A stretch of DNA of 64,000 bases, from positions 286,872 to 350,871 of the forward strand of contig NZ_GL379592.1 in the NCBI RefSeq assembly GCF_000143625.1, in the 5' to 3' direction. Positions 9,050-19,491 of this stretch are shown in pieces. Position 1 is the first letter of the stretch; the number at the start of each line of letters is the position of its first letter. The DNA is from Candidatus Regiella insecticola LSR1 (GTDB lineage Bacteria > Pseudomonadota > Gammaproteobacteria > Enterobacterales > Enterobacteriaceae). The notes beneath the pieces are model-generated. The model was not told the origin of the DNA. It did not search any database and was given only the letters and a program-made list of their open reading frames with translations. The translations under genes and the position numbers were made by a program.

Positions 9050-9700
9050 ATGGAACTACTCAACACCTCCTATAAATTGATTTTTTTGCTGTCGTTATTA
9101 TCTATTTTGCCTTTATTAATGGTAATGGGAACCGCCTTTTTAAAATTATCAGTGGTTTTTTCTTTGCTACGTAATGCACTGGGTGTGCAACAAGTTCCGC
9201 CCAATATCGCTATTTATGGTTTTGCACTGGTATTAACGTTATTTATTATGGCGCCGGTCGGATTCGATGTGTATGACCGCTTGCAAGGCGAGGCACTTCC
9301 GGATGACATCGGGGCTTTTATGCAGCATATCGATGAAAAAGCCTTGGTGCCTTATCGCGCCTTTTTAGTGCGGAATACCTCAGTTGAGCAAACGAATTTC
9401 TTTGCTGAAATTATTAAAAAGGATTGGCCAGAAAAATATCGCGATAAAATTAAGCCAGATTCATTACTCATCATGATGCCTGCCTTTACGGTCAGTCAAT
9501 TGACCGAGGCATTTAAAATAGGGTTATTGCTTTACCTGCCCTTTGTCGCCATCGATTTAATTGTTTCTAATATATTGTTAGCGATGGGAATGATGATGGT
9601 ATCACCGATGACTATCTCGCTCCCCTTTAAACTGCTGATCTTTATTATGGTAGGGGGATGGCATTTGTTGCTGGGGCAATTAGTAGGATCATACGCATGA
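9050..9700 (+). CDS. ssaR: T3SS export apparatus SsaR (SctR)
   Basis: A FliP/SpaP-family membrane protein of 216 residues and the main component of the inner-membrane export pore (SctR5-SctS4-SctT1). Four hydrophobic helices are visible: two near the N-terminus (residues 10-75) and two near the C-terminus (residues 155-215). The conserved block DSLLIMMPAFTVSQLTEAFK is typical. The ATG at 9050 follows a weak GGA. The stop overlaps the ssaS start in ATGA form. Confidence 0.95.
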   Translation: MELLNTSYKLIFLLSLLSILPLLMVMGTAFLKLSVVFSLLRNALGVQQVPPNIAIYGFALVLTLFIMAPVGFDVYDRLQGEALPDDIGAFMQHIDEKALVPYRAFLVRNTSVEQTNFFAEIIKKDWPEKYRDKIKPDSLLIMMPAFTVSQLTEAFKIGLLLYLPFVAIDLIVSNILLAMGMMMVSPMTISLPFKLLIFIMVGGWHLLLGQLVGSYA

Positions 9701-9966
9701 GTGAGGCTATTGTTGTTCAACTTGCCACTCAAGTACTCTGGATTGTACTAATGCTTTCAATGCCTGTGGTGGTGGTCGCTTCAGCAGTGGGGTTAATCAT
9801 CAGCTTATTTCAAGCATTAACGCAAATACAGGATCAAACATTACAGTTTTTAATCAAGCTATTGGCGGTATCTATCACATTATTGGTCAGTTACCATTGG
9901 ATGGGTAGCACCTTGCTCAATTATACCCAGCAAGTTTTTTTACAAATTGGCAGCATGCGCAACTAG
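9697..9966 (+). CDS. ssaS: T3SS export apparatus SsaS (SctS)
   Basis: A FliQ-family protein of 89 residues with two membrane helices (residues 15-40 and 50-75) joined by the conserved loop ISLFQALTQIQDQTL. It packs around the SctR/SctT pore. I chose ATG 9697 because it overlaps the ssaR stop (ATGA) and gives the family length. The gene ends one base before the CATG that starts ssaT. Confidence 0.95.
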   Translation: MSEAIVVQLATQVLWIVLMLSMPVVVVASAVGLIISLFQALTQIQDQTLQFLIKLLAVSITLLVSYHWMGSTLLNYTQQVFLQIGSMRN

Positions 9967-9967
9967 C

Positions 9968-10774
9968 ATGGAAGAATACTTGTTTTGGGTGGTCGCCCTG
10001 GCGCTAGCGATGATGAGACCCTTGGGGATCCTATTGATTTTACCGCTGTTCACCGCGCAGAGCCTGGGGAGCAGTTTACTGCGCAATGGTTTAGTGGTTG
10101 CCATTGCCTTGCCTATGACCCCAATGTTTTTTTCATCGCCACTTATCCATTCGAGTTCCATCATGCTGTGGTGCTCGATCATCATGATCGAATTACTGAT
10201 TGGTATCATTATTGGTTTTTTTGCTGCGTTGCCATTTTGGGCGATAGATATGGCAGGATTTTTGATTGATACGTTACGTGGTGCCACCATGGCGACATTA
10301 CTTAACCCTACCATGGGTATGCAGTCTTCTATTTTTGGTATTTTGTTTACGCAAATTTTATCGGTATTGTTTTTAATATCCGGTGGTTTTAACCAATTAC
10401 TCTTAGTGCTGTATGGCTCTTATAAAATACTCCCCACTGGGCAAGGCATCACGCTGTCTGACGCCTTTTTTACCTTTATCAGAGTACAGTGGAAATTAAT
10501 GTTTGAATTGTGTTTAACTTTTGCTCTGCCTGCATTATTGGTGATGTTATTAACCGATCTGGCACTGGGATTAATTAACCGTTCGGCGCAACAACTCAAT
10601 GTTTTTTTTCTCGCTATGCCAATAAAAAGCGCCATGGCATTATTTTTATTACTTATCGGCTTACCTTTAGCATTCCATCATTATTTATCTCAGGTGAGTC
10701 ATATTGAGAAAGAGATGAGTGTTTTGATTCAGTCACTAAAAAAAGAAGAAAAAAAAGGGGAAGAAAGTGGCTGA
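9968..10774 (+). CDS. ssaT: T3SS export apparatus SsaT (SctT)
   Basis: A FliR-family membrane protein of 268 residues with about six hydrophobic helices, closing the tip of the export pore. Family-typical segments are MRPLGILLILPLFTAQSLG near the start and GMQSSIFGILFTQILSVLF in the middle. ATG 9968 follows the ssaS stop by one base; TTG 9947 is in frame upstream but is not needed. The C-terminal tail is very Lys/Glu-rich (KKEEKKGEESG). It overlaps ssaU by 8 bases. Confidence 0.95.
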   Translation: MEEYLFWVVALALAMMRPLGILLILPLFTAQSLGSSLLRNGLVVAIALPMTPMFFSSPLIHSSSIMLWCSIIMIELLIGIIIGFFAALPFWAIDMAGFLIDTLRGATMATLLNPTMGMQSSIFGILFTQILSVLFLISGGFNQLLLVLYGSYKILPTGQGITLSDAFFTFIRVQWKLMFELCLTFALPALLVMLLTDLALGLINRSAQQLNVFFLAMPIKSAMALFLLLIGLPLAFHHYLSQVSHIEKEMSVLIQSLKKEEKKGEESG

Positions 10775-11828
10775 AAAAAATGAAAAACCCACGCCTAAAA
10801 AAATTAAAGACGCTCGTGAAAAAGGACAGGTGATCAAAAGTGTTGAAATTACCTCGGGTGCGCAACTGGTGGTGGTATTAATTTATTTTACATTGACCGG
10901 CAATGACTTAATCGATCAAGCCGCCGCTTTAATACGTAGTAGTATTGAGCAATTAAGCCAACCAATGAATATTGCTGCATTACGCATCGGCGCGGAAGCC
11001 ACGGCTTTGCTGATGCATATAACCGGAATATTAGGCGGCGCTTTAATCATAATAACGTTATTAATGGGAATCAGCCAAATTGGACCATTATGGGCACCGA
11101 AAGCGCTCTCTATTAAAGGAGAGCGTATTAATCCTATTAATAATTTACGTAATTTAATTTCGTTTCGCAGTCTATTTGAATTAGGAAAATCACTGATTAA
11201 AATTGTTTCATTGTCGTTAATTTTTGGCTATTTACTCAGTCGTTATGCTCCCACCTTTGGCTATTTATCCTATTGCGGCAGTGTCTGTGCTATGCCGGTA
11301 TTTGGCACCCTAATGAGTTGGTTACTGGGATCGTTAATTGCCTGTTACCTACTCTTTGCTTTGCTTGATTATTCTTTTCAACGTCATAGCGTTATGAAAC
11401 AACTAAAAATGTCGCCTGAAGAAATCAAGAGGGAATATAAAGACAGTGAAGGTGACCCCCATATCAAACAAAAACGGCGAGAGCTACAGCAACAAATACA
11501 AAGCGGAAGTTTATCCACCAATGTGAATCGCTCAACGGCAGTGGTACGTAATCCGACTCATTTTGCTGTCTGTTTGTTTTATCATCCTGAAGAGGCACCG
11601 CTACCTATAGTGCTTGAAAAAGGCCACCATGAAATGGCCAAGACCATTATCAAAATGGCCGAGCGAGCCGGTGTGCCAGTGATCGAGAATGTCGCCTTGG
11701 CACGAGCACTCTATCGAGATGTTGATTGTGGCAACACCATCCCTGAAAAATTGTTTGAACCGGTAGCAACATTATTACGGATGGTATTGGCTTATCAAAC
11801 CGATGATGATGATGATGAAAAAAGCTAG
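10767..11828 (+). CDS. ssaU: T3SS export switch protein SsaU (SctU)
   Basis: A FlhB-family protein of 353 residues: four membrane helices (residues 30-210) and a cytoplasmic autoprotease domain. The self-cleavage motif NPTH is intact, with Asn262. Cleavage between Asn and Pro reshapes the surface that selects substrate class, together with SsaP. The start is GTG 10767 behind an AAGGGGAAGAAA ribosome site inside the end of ssaT. The last 54 bases overlap, antisense, the open frame of the decayed fimbrial tip gene. This is the last T3SS gene here. Confidence 0.96.
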   Translation: MAEKNEKPTPKKIKDAREKGQVIKSVEITSGAQLVVVLIYFTLTGNDLIDQAAALIRSSIEQLSQPMNIAALRIGAEATALLMHITGILGGALIIITLLMGISQIGPLWAPKALSIKGERINPINNLRNLISFRSLFELGKSLIKIVSLSLIFGYLLSRYAPTFGYLSYCGSVCAMPVFGTLMSWLLGSLIACYLLFALLDYSFQRHSVMKQLKMSPEEIKREYKDSEGDPHIKQKRRELQQQIQSGSLSTNVNRSTAVVRNPTHFAVCLFYHPEEAPLPIVLEKGHHEMAKTIIKMAERAGVPVIENVALARALYRDVDCGNTIPEKLFEPVATLLRMVLAYQTDDDDDEKS

Positions 11829-13062
11829 GGCCATAGCGGCGTCGGTCACTCGGCGTTCAAACAGCTCGTTTTTAATATGATTTTCCAGCGGTGCTGAACA
11901 CAGGTCTGAATCAAATATCACAGTGACCGTCCCTCTATAGGTATCCGCTCCACGCTTGATCATATTATCAACATGAAATGGCTTCACTTTAAAATCGATA
12001 TGACCGGAGCCATTTTGTACCCTATTAATGGTATTAAAAATATTATTCTCCAAATCCTTACCGACCTTGAGTAGCTGCTTGCTCACCTTTTCTTGATTGA
12101 TATTCACCGGTAACGTCAGATAGCTCTCAACAGGCACGGTAATACTGGGATCGCGATCGCTTCGTATCGCACAATGCTCCTCTTCTGTCTGATCACATTT
12201 AAGATAAACAGTGAAAGGACCTGAAGACGAAATACCAAAATTACTGCGAGCAATGAGGCTAATCGGTTTTTTTTCGTTATAGCTAATATTCTCCCAGCCC
12301 TGTTTAGGTGCCAGTAATACTGACGAATTAGCACCGGCCTGAGGCGTTATTCTGAGTTCGTGATTAATTCTAAAGTAGAAATTAAGACCGAAGAGCACAT
12401 CAGGTAACCAGGGTGAAAAGGTTTCGCCCAAATCAAGATTCAAATCGTCATTCGTAATATAAATACCGCTTTCCATGGTTAATGGATTTGGCAGGGTTAA
12501 TTCAGCGGTGATGCTAATATTTTTTAGAGCAACAGCACTATTGACCGGCAGGATTTCATAACAAGGCGTATCACCAGAGCCGCCTGTTACAAGAAAAGAC
12601 ACCCGCTTCGCTAGTATTCGTATTCGCTTCTTTTTTATTATATTGAAATTCCAATTCTGTCACTTTAAATGCGAGCTGCTGGTACGCATAGGGGGTATTG
12701 AGACTATCGCCATCGTTGATATTTTCGAGCGCTAATGTTGAAGAAAACCCGGCAAAATAAAGTCCATGTTTTTGATCATAATTTGCCTGTATATCAACCC
12801 AACCGGTGTTGACAGGTAAACAAAGGCGTAAAATGAGCTTTTTTCCATCGTCAGAGATTCGACTTTTATTTAAGCAATCGCCCCCTTTTTGGCTGAGATG
12901 GTGAAAGGTCTTATCATTAACATGCGGCTGAAAATCTGCCGTTATCACCACGGTTTCTGCCATTACCCCACTGGTCATCATCAATAATAACAACAGCCCC
13001 ATAAGAGGGTTATGAAAGCGATTTTTACTGCTCATTATTTTTATCGACATAGTTATTGACAT
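11775..13062 (-). pseudogene. CblD/CfaE-type fimbrial tip (pilus initiator) gene, frameshifted
   Basis: Two overlapping frames cover one protein. 13062-12571 carries a signal peptide (LLLLLMMTSGVMAETV) and the N-terminal half; the next frame from about 12602 carries the rest, including pilin-like strands ending TVTVIFDSDL. The break is at about 12597-12602; loss of one G from a GGG would rejoin them. Position after usher and pilin matches CS1/CFA/I-type operons, where this protein starts assembly and binds the receptor. The second frame runs about 40 residues past the expected end and into ssaU, so the native stop has also been lost. Confidence 0.75.
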
Positions 13063-13064
13063 AG

Positions 13065-15486
13065 TTATCGACTCCGATGGCAGGCTAAGGTATCAACAAA
13101 ACGGACTTTACCTTTTTCTGCAAAAGGGGCAGGAGCTAATGGGCAGATCAGCCCAGGTTGCTCTCCTTGGCCAGTCAAGGTAATTTTCGGGTTAGCCGCA
13201 TTCACCTCAAGCGTAAACACGCCATCACTATTAATACGTGCTTTGCCCACATCACTGGAAATTTCTTGGTTATACAATAATTCGCCGTTTTCATCGGTTA
13301 GCATGCCGACCACGGTTTCTGTTTTTACTGCCCGCAGCTTAAGGTAATTAACACTGCCGCGGTTCATGCGTAAAGTGTAATTTTCCGGATAAATTTTTAT
13401 CCCCTCGCCAGAAGGCGCGCTAAATTGCAACAATTTCTCTTGCCAAGGCATCACACTGACAATATTTTTACCGGTTTGTAAAAAGGAGGAGCTAGCCTCC
13501 GCGCCGGATATCTCAAGCTTGAGATCCTTTTGATCACTTTCTACCTCTAAGATCAACGCGGCTTGCGCATCCAATTGTCGTCCAGCGGCAATACTGTTAC
13601 CGCCGAAAACTAAAATATTACTCAAATTAGCACCGCCGTAGAGATCCGGTTGTCTTCGCTCCTCGCTGCAAATAAACATCACCGTTAATCAGAGGGGTAT
13701 CAACGCCTAGGTTACCACTTAGCGACAGGCCATCAGGATCTGCTGAGACAGTGGTATTGGCATAACTGAAGGGGGCAGGGTGCTCTGGTCGCCACTGATA
13801 ATGCAGATTGGTGTAGGGATTGTCATTTTTTAAGCCGAGCTGTGCCGCAATACTGTGTGTTTTTAGCGTCTTATCTAAACTAAAAGAAAGGCCTAATTCG
13901 ATTCCTCTATCACGCCCTTGATAGGAGTAATAGCGAGGCCGATCATAGCCCACGAACCTAAGGCTAACATCACGCCCGGCGATCCTCACTGAGGTATTGA
14001 TGCCGATATCCGCCGCCAGCCCAGGTTGCGAGCCCGCACTGATATATTGCCCGCGAAGCATCATGCTGCTGTGGCGCGTTAAATTCTGATTGAGTGTGAT
14101 CGCCCAACTTTCTTTATTAGCGTTTTTATTGTTACCTTGCTTACCATCTGGTGTATTGATACGGCGCCAATGCAGGCCAATACTCCCTTGTGAATAACGT
14201 TGGTAATAACGAAGATCCGTTGAGATCCTTCGCTCACTGTTAGCACTGATTTGGGCATAGAGCGCGTTTTGGTTATTTAACATAATTTCAGTGCGTGCAC
14301 TGATATCTTGCCGCTGGCCTTTTTGCGCCAGTGCCGCGCCTAAAATCACGCGGGGATGGAGTAAAAAATCAGCGCTGCCGCCTAAGGCAATCCCTTCCTT
14401 ATCTTGCGAGCCCCGAGATGATGACAGAGGTTGAAGCTGACCGGACCACTGGTTATAGCGCCAACGCTTACTATTATCTTTCCAGCGTATTGGTTTATAC
14501 ACCTGAGCACGCTGGCTATCTGTTTTTTTACCATTTTCAATAATATCAATCCTGATATCATAAATACCGGCGGGCAAACGCAGCGTATTGAGAGGCTGTA
14601 TACCCGCTTGCAATTGTTGGCTGTAAATTAAGCGATTATCACGGTAAACTTCCGCAATAGCCGCGTTGCGACCGGTGACATAGATGGGATAGAGACTGAC
14701 GTTATCATAGTCAGCCAATAAATTATCTGAGCTGGTCCACATCATGCCCAAGGTTCTTTCATTACCAAAACCGCCCGTTTGCACATTGCCTGCCGCAGAG
14801 CTGGGCGTAAAATAGCCAAAACGAAGAAAATGTCCCTGCCATTCTTTTTGCGTATAAAATTCATATAAATTGATCGTATTCTCTGCTGAACCCTGTGTGT
14901 TATAGGCTGCCGATTGAAAAGACAGCTTTTGGCTCCAGCCCATTAGCGACGAGATCCAGGATGAATTAAGCCGCGAACGATGAGAGGCATTCTGCCCGCC
15001 AGAATAATTAAAATCATTACTGATAATCAGTCCCGCAGGGGTTCCGGTAGGCATCGCAAGATAACGACTCTGTGTTTTTTCTTTTTCATATTCTTTCGAA
15101 TACAGCTTTAATGAAGAGGCACTTAGGCTATATTCTGCCGCCATCAAGCCTGATGGACAGTGGTCTTCACATTTTCCAAGCTGAATGCCTTGCAGTAAAG
15201 AATCTTCCCAACGATGAATATCAGCTGAGTCATAAACACTTTCATTCTTGCTGGTTAGTCTCACTAAAGTAATAGTGCCTGCTTCAGTTAAGGTCATATC
15301 AGCATCAAATAATATTTTATCGTTTAAATAAACCTGAACCGGAATTTCTGAGTGATAAAAATAATCTTTGAAATCGTCAGGCATCGCCTGTTGATCTGGC
15401 GAAAATAAAATAGGATTAGCCACTGCGTAATTGAAAGTAGAACAGATAGCTATAATAAGAAAAAGAAAAAACAAAGATAAAAACAT
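13065..15486 (-). pseudogene. CS1/CFA/I-type fimbrial usher, frameshifted
   Basis: An outer-membrane usher of the alternate chaperone-usher class. The 619-residue first part (15486 to 13627) has a signal peptide and many beta-barrel strand signatures (WRYNQWSGQLQPLSSSRG, SVRIAGRDVSLRFVGYDRPR). The C-terminal 190 or so residues continue in another frame (LYGGANLSNILVFGGNSIAA) to 13065. The shift lies around 13650-13660, and joining the frames gives about 800 residues, near usual usher size. With the tip and chaperone also broken, the fimbria is probably not made. Confidence 0.8.
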
Positions 15487-15543
15487 AATATTTTTAATTA
15501 AATTTATTTGATATTAATTTCCAATGACTATTAAAAAAAGGAT

Positions 15544-15601
15544 CAGTCCGTCAATCTTTTAGCATGGTAACTTAATAAAACTAATAAGAATGACGGATTG
15601 G
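15544..15601. repeat. Inverted repeat between major pilin and usher genes
   Basis: Arms at 15544-15558 and 15587-15601 pair over 13 of 15 positions (core CCGTCA / TGACGG), with a loop of 28 bases. A stem-loop after the major subunit gene is common in fimbrial operons, where it favours pilin over usher expression. No T-run follows on the coding strand, so an RNA-stabilising or attenuating role is only inferred. Confidence 0.5.
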
Positions 15602-15627
15602 TATGTTTATATTATTACAGAGATTAA

Positions 15628-16134
15628 TTACACGTCAGATTCAAACGTAACGGTAACTTCTCCTGTATAGTTTCCGCTTGGTGTCGTATCCTGATTTAAA
15701 GAGACAGGCTGTATTTTTAAATTAGCGTTGCCACGAGTGGCGCTGGTTGTTTCATCAACGACAGCAGATGAAGAGTCATGACTAATTTCAACACCATTAT
15801 AATATATCGACAATGGTATTGTATTGTTCTTACCATCAGTTAATACTGCCTCACCAGTTAGTCTAGCATTGATAGCCTTTCCGGTAGTATTAACATGAGT
15901 AAAGGGCACATCCACTGTTCCTAATGTTCTTGCAGCAGGATTGAAGGTTAATTCATACTGGCTTTCAAGATCACTGGTAGGTTTGACTTCAAAGACAACC
16001 GGAGTAATACGCGCCAACAGATTAATAGTATGATCTTGTGAAAATGTCTGAGCATAAGCCCCAGAAGAAAAAGCCGTTAATGCCAAAATAGCTGAAGCTA
16101 AAAGTGTTTTATTTTTTACCATTGTATTTTTCAT
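15628..16134 (-). CDS. CS1/CFA/I-type major fimbrial subunit
   Basis: A 168-residue protein with a clear signal peptide (ILALTAFSSGAYAQ, cleavage after Ala28). The mature part has CfaB/CooA-like features: an N-terminal donor strand (HTINLLARITPVVFEV) and a C-terminal strand NYTGEVTVTFESDV. It lacks a cysteine pair, as expected for the alternate chaperone family. Gene order on this strand is chaperone, pilin, usher, tip. It is the only intact gene of the operon, so if expressed it should lack its assembly partners. Confidence 0.8.
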   Translation of the reverse strand: MKNTMVKNKTLLASAILALTAFSSGAYAQTFSQDHTINLLARITPVVFEVKPTSDLESQYELTFNPAARTLGTVDVPFTHVNTTGKAINARLTGEAVLTDGKNNTIPLSIYYNGVEISHDSSSAVVDETTSATRGNANLKIQPVSLNQDTTPSGNYTGEVTVTFESDV

Positions 16135-16251
16135 ATTTTCCCTTAATGATTACTTTCATAATGTTATCCTGATTAGGATGTTTTCTTTAAATTTAACCTA
16201 ATGGTTAATATTTAAAATAGGGTTTTACTGCTTTGTCTAATACAGAGTAGC

Positions 16252-16990
16252 TTACGTACTCTTGCCTTCAATAAGCGTATAATTTATTTCCCCTTCAGCC
16301 GTTTTTTTATCCAACTGATAACTCTTGCCCGGTAGAATAAAAGTACGTCTTTCTTCTTCGCATCTTTTTTTATCTTTTTATTATAAACAGATTTTTATTT
16401 TATCTAATAGCACCGTAGCATTGCCGTTATTTTTTACTGTAATAAGCTGTTTATCTTTAATGAATTGCGTATCAAAGTGTGGATTTTCTGGCAAGACAAA
16501 AAGCGCGCTACCATAACCTGTCATAACATTGACACCGGCTTTAATTTCTTGTGTCGATTTATAATCTTTTAATTCTTTTTCAGTGAGATTAAAGCCGTCA
16601 TTATTTTTGGGTAATACGGGTGTAAAACGCACACGGTAATAACGCTCTTTATCTCTTTTACCAGGAAAAATAAGCCGTACATATTGAAAACCGGAAGGAG
16701 GAATAATCAAGCGTTGTGGCGTGACTATTAATGTTTCTTTATTTACTTTATTATTTTTTACTTGAATAATCGGTGTTTCTGTATTCTTCTTTTCACCAAG
16801 CGTTATTTCTAAAATATCCACGAGCACAAAAGCGGTGCTACTACCAGAATTATAAATTCGTTTGGTTAATGTGCTTTCTCCCGGCATTAACATGTCATAC
16901 ATACTGCCAATATTAATAGCAGGAGACGCTGTCACTAGAGAAGAAAAAAATAACTAGTAAGAAGAAATAAAAGGGGAATAATTTTTTCAT
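16252..16990 (-). pseudogene. Fimbrial periplasmic chaperone (CS1/CFA/I type), frameshifted at both ends
   Basis: The middle (16935-16381) encodes a PapD-like chaperone, with the strand PQRLIIPPSGFQYVRLIFPG that in this family caps subunits. The signal peptide lies in another frame, from ATG 16990 (MKKLFPFYFFLLVIFFF), joined through a T-rich run near 16935-16945. The C-terminus (RRTFILPGKSYQLDKK...) lies in a third frame after an A/T-rich run near 16370-16385 and ends at TAA 16252-16254. Two independent shifts argue for a dead gene, not a single read error. Confidence 0.75.
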
Positions 16991-17164
16991 TTAATTAAAT
17001 CCGTTTAATAAATCAAGGTATAAATGTAGCTATTTAAAATGATTTAACGTGGGGGAATTCTATATTTATTATTTTTTATAATCACGAGTATACTTTGACT
17101 TTATTGGTTAAAAATAAAGAAACGAAATAATTTTAAGATTATTTAAGGGTTTTCCATTTATTAA

Positions 17165-17244
17165 TATACCCAATGAATTTCAAGTTATGTCATTCAATAT
17201 GCTATCGCTGAATCAGTTTAATTTGATTCAAGGCGAAGGGTATA
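17165..17244. repeat. Short ERIC derivative with repeat B fragment
   Basis: It begins TATACCCAATGAATTTC and ends GCGAAGGGTATA, the ERIC termini, but is only 80 bp long. Its centre carries the repeat B words AATCAGTTTAATTTGATTCAA instead of the usual ERIC middle, in a form of no more than 20 bases. It abuts the relA stop codon directly. Confidence 0.75.
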
Positions 17245-19473
17245 TCAGTGCAAAGGAAAACGCCCCGCATCAATCACCTCTGCTAACGCCTTTAGTTTGG
17301 CGAGCACCCGCTGCTGCGCCGTTGCACTTGCAATAACAATATCGATATCAATGGTAGCTAATTTTTTCTTAGCATCACTATGGCTAGCCAGTTTTAACAC
17401 TTTCACTTTTTCGTTAGCTAAAACCGTGGTGATATCACGCAGTAATCCGCTGCGATCATGAGCGGTAACACGCACTAACAGTGAATACTCACTAGAATAA
17501 TTTTCACTCCATGCCACATCGACAATACGTTCAGGTACATGCAGTCGAAGCTCGGTTAATTGTTCACAATGCGCCTGATGAATGGAGATCCCTCGCCCTT
17601 TAGTGATAAAACCTACAATGTTATCGCCTGGTATCGGATAGCAACAGTGGGCGATAGAGTACATCAGATTACCCACCCCTCCGACAATAATGCGCCCAGG
17701 CTCTTTACTATTGACCGCTCCTTGTTGTGTTCTGTCGGCCAAATACTGCATTGCCTGCTTATCGGCTTCTTCTGGGCTGGGTTTATTGCATTTACCGCGT
17801 AAGAAGTTAGCCATCTGGTTGATGCGGATATCACCTGCACCAATCGCCATTAGGACTTCATCGAGTGAATTAACGTTGTAACGTGGGACCAACCATTTTT
17901 CGGCTTCTTTTAAACTAATATCGAGCTGTGCTAATTCGTTATCTATTATTTGACGCCCGGCCAAAATATTTTTTTCGCGATCTTGTTTACGGAACCAATT
18001 GTGAATTTTCGCGCGCGCCCGAGGGCTGGTGATATAACCCAGATTAGGATTTAGCCAATCACGGCTTGGATTGGGGTGCTTTTGCGTGATGATTTCAATT
18101 CGGTCACCCATTTTTAATTGATAGGTAAAAGGCACGATGCGTTCGCCAACTTTAGCGCCAATACAACGGTGGCCAACATCACTATGAATGTAATAAGCAA
18201 AATCCAGCGGGGTAGAATAAACCGGTAAATCAATAACATCGCCTTTAGGGGTAAAAACGTATACGCGATCATCAAATACTTGGCTGCGTACTTCATCCAG
18301 TATGGCGCCCGAATCTGCCATCTCTTCTTGCCAGGAAATCAATTTTCGTAACCAAGCAATCCGACTTTCATAGCCTGCTCGCCCTACCGTAGTACCCTCC
18401 TTATATTTCCAATGAGCGGCAATACCCAGTTCGGCATTTTCATGCATTTGGTTAGTGCGAATTTGAACTTCTAATGTTTTTCCTCCTGGCCCCAAAACGA
18501 CAGAATGAATGGATTGGTAACCATTCGGTTTAGGATTAGCGACATAATCTTCAAATTCATCAGGTAAGTGGCGGAAATGCGTGTGGACAACACCTAGCGC
18601 CGCATAACAGTCCTGTAAACGTTCCACGACAATACGAACCGCACGTACATCAAACAATTCGTCAAAGGTTAATGATTTCTTCTGCATTTTACGCCAGATG
18701 CTGTAGAGATGTTTTGGTCGACCGCAAATTTCAGCTTTAATGTCCTCATCTGCCATTGCTTTACGTAATGTCGTGGCAAAATTGGTGATAAATTGTTCGC
18801 GATCAATGCGGCGTTCATGCAATAATTTGGCGATTTTTTGATATTCAGTGGGATGCAAATAGCGGAAAGAAAGATCTTCTAGCTCCCATTTCATCTGACC
18901 AATACCCAGTCGATTGGCCAGGGGAGCGTAGATATTTGAACATTCTTTCGCTACCAATAGCCGCTCTTCTTCTGGCGCATTTTTCACTTCTCGTAGCTGC
19001 GTGATCCTTTCTGCCAACTTGATAACGACACAGCGAAAATCTTCGACCATCGCTAGCAACATACGTCGGACATTATCTACTTGATTGGCGTTTGTTGCAT
19101 CATGATGAACCGCCCTCAATTGGCGAATAGCATCCATGTCGCGCACACCTCGAATCAATGCGGCAATATCTTTGCCATGCTTTTCGCTGAGTGTTTTTCC
19201 CTCCAGCAAATTGGCATTTACCAAAGGAAATAACAGTGCGGCGCACAGACTGTCATTATCCATACCCAGTGTGGCAAGAATTTCAACCATTTCCAGGCCA
19301 CGCCACAGTAGCAATGAAGCCTCTGGATGATTTTTCGTCTTTTGTTCACAGTAATGCCAGGTTTCAGCGAGTTTTTTAGATGAATGTAAATTGCTTAGTC
19401 CTAAATTAGCGATCCAAGGGTCGAGAGAAAATTCACCTGTTGAATTCAAATGTGTCCTTCTGATAGCAACCAT
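17245..19473 (-). CDS. relA: GTP pyrophosphokinase RelA
   Basis: It makes (p)ppGpp from ATP and GTP/GDP on stalled ribosomes. At 742 residues it nearly equals E. coli RelA (744). The order is a degenerate hydrolase domain (FPLVNANLL where SpoT has its HD metal site), a synthetase domain (NPKPNGYQSIHSVVLGPGGK), then TGS (VYVFTPKGDVIDLP), helical, zinc-finger (AHCCYPIPGDNIVGFITKGR) and ACT domains. No lesion is seen. ERIC elements flank it on both sides. Its neighbours differ from the free-living enteric order, which puts relA away from gyrB, so this junction is a rearrangement. Confidence 0.97.
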   Translation of the reverse strand: MVAIRRTHLNSTGEFSLDPWIANLGLSNLHSSKKLAETWHYCEQKTKNHPEASLLLWRGLEMVEILATLGMDNDSLCAALLFPLVNANLLEGKTLSEKHGKDIAALIRGVRDMDAIRQLRAVHHDATNANQVDNVRRMLLAMVEDFRCVVIKLAERITQLREVKNAPEEERLLVAKECSNIYAPLANRLGIGQMKWELEDLSFRYLHPTEYQKIAKLLHERRIDREQFITNFATTLRKAMADEDIKAEICGRPKHLYSIWRKMQKKSLTFDELFDVRAVRIVVERLQDCYAALGVVHTHFRHLPDEFEDYVANPKPNGYQSIHSVVLGPGGKTLEVQIRTNQMHENAELGIAAHWKYKEGTTVGRAGYESRIAWLRKLISWQEEMADSGAILDEVRSQVFDDRVYVFTPKGDVIDLPVYSTPLDFAYYIHSDVGHRCIGAKVGERIVPFTYQLKMGDRIEIITQKHPNPSRDWLNPNLGYITSPRARAKIHNWFRKQDREKNILAGRQIIDNELAQLDISLKEAEKWLVPRYNVNSLDEVLMAIGAGDIRINQMANFLRGKCNKPSPEEADKQAMQYLADRTQQGAVNSKEPGRIIVGGVGNLMYSIAHCCYPIPGDNIVGFITKGRGISIHQAHCEQLTELRLHVPERIVDVAWSENYSSEYSLLVRVTAHDRSGLLRDITTVLANEKVKVLKLASHSDAKKKLATIDIDIVIASATAQQRVLAKLKALAEVIDAGRFPLH

Positions 19474-19491
19474 AATTTTCCTCTAAGAGCC

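Noticed and set aside
11775..16990. Frameshifts as sequencing errors only
   Set aside because: It cannot be excluded for single sites in homopolymers. However, long essential genes nearby (relA, gyrB, dnaN, dnaA, ssaV) have no breaks, and the breaks cluster in dispensable genes.
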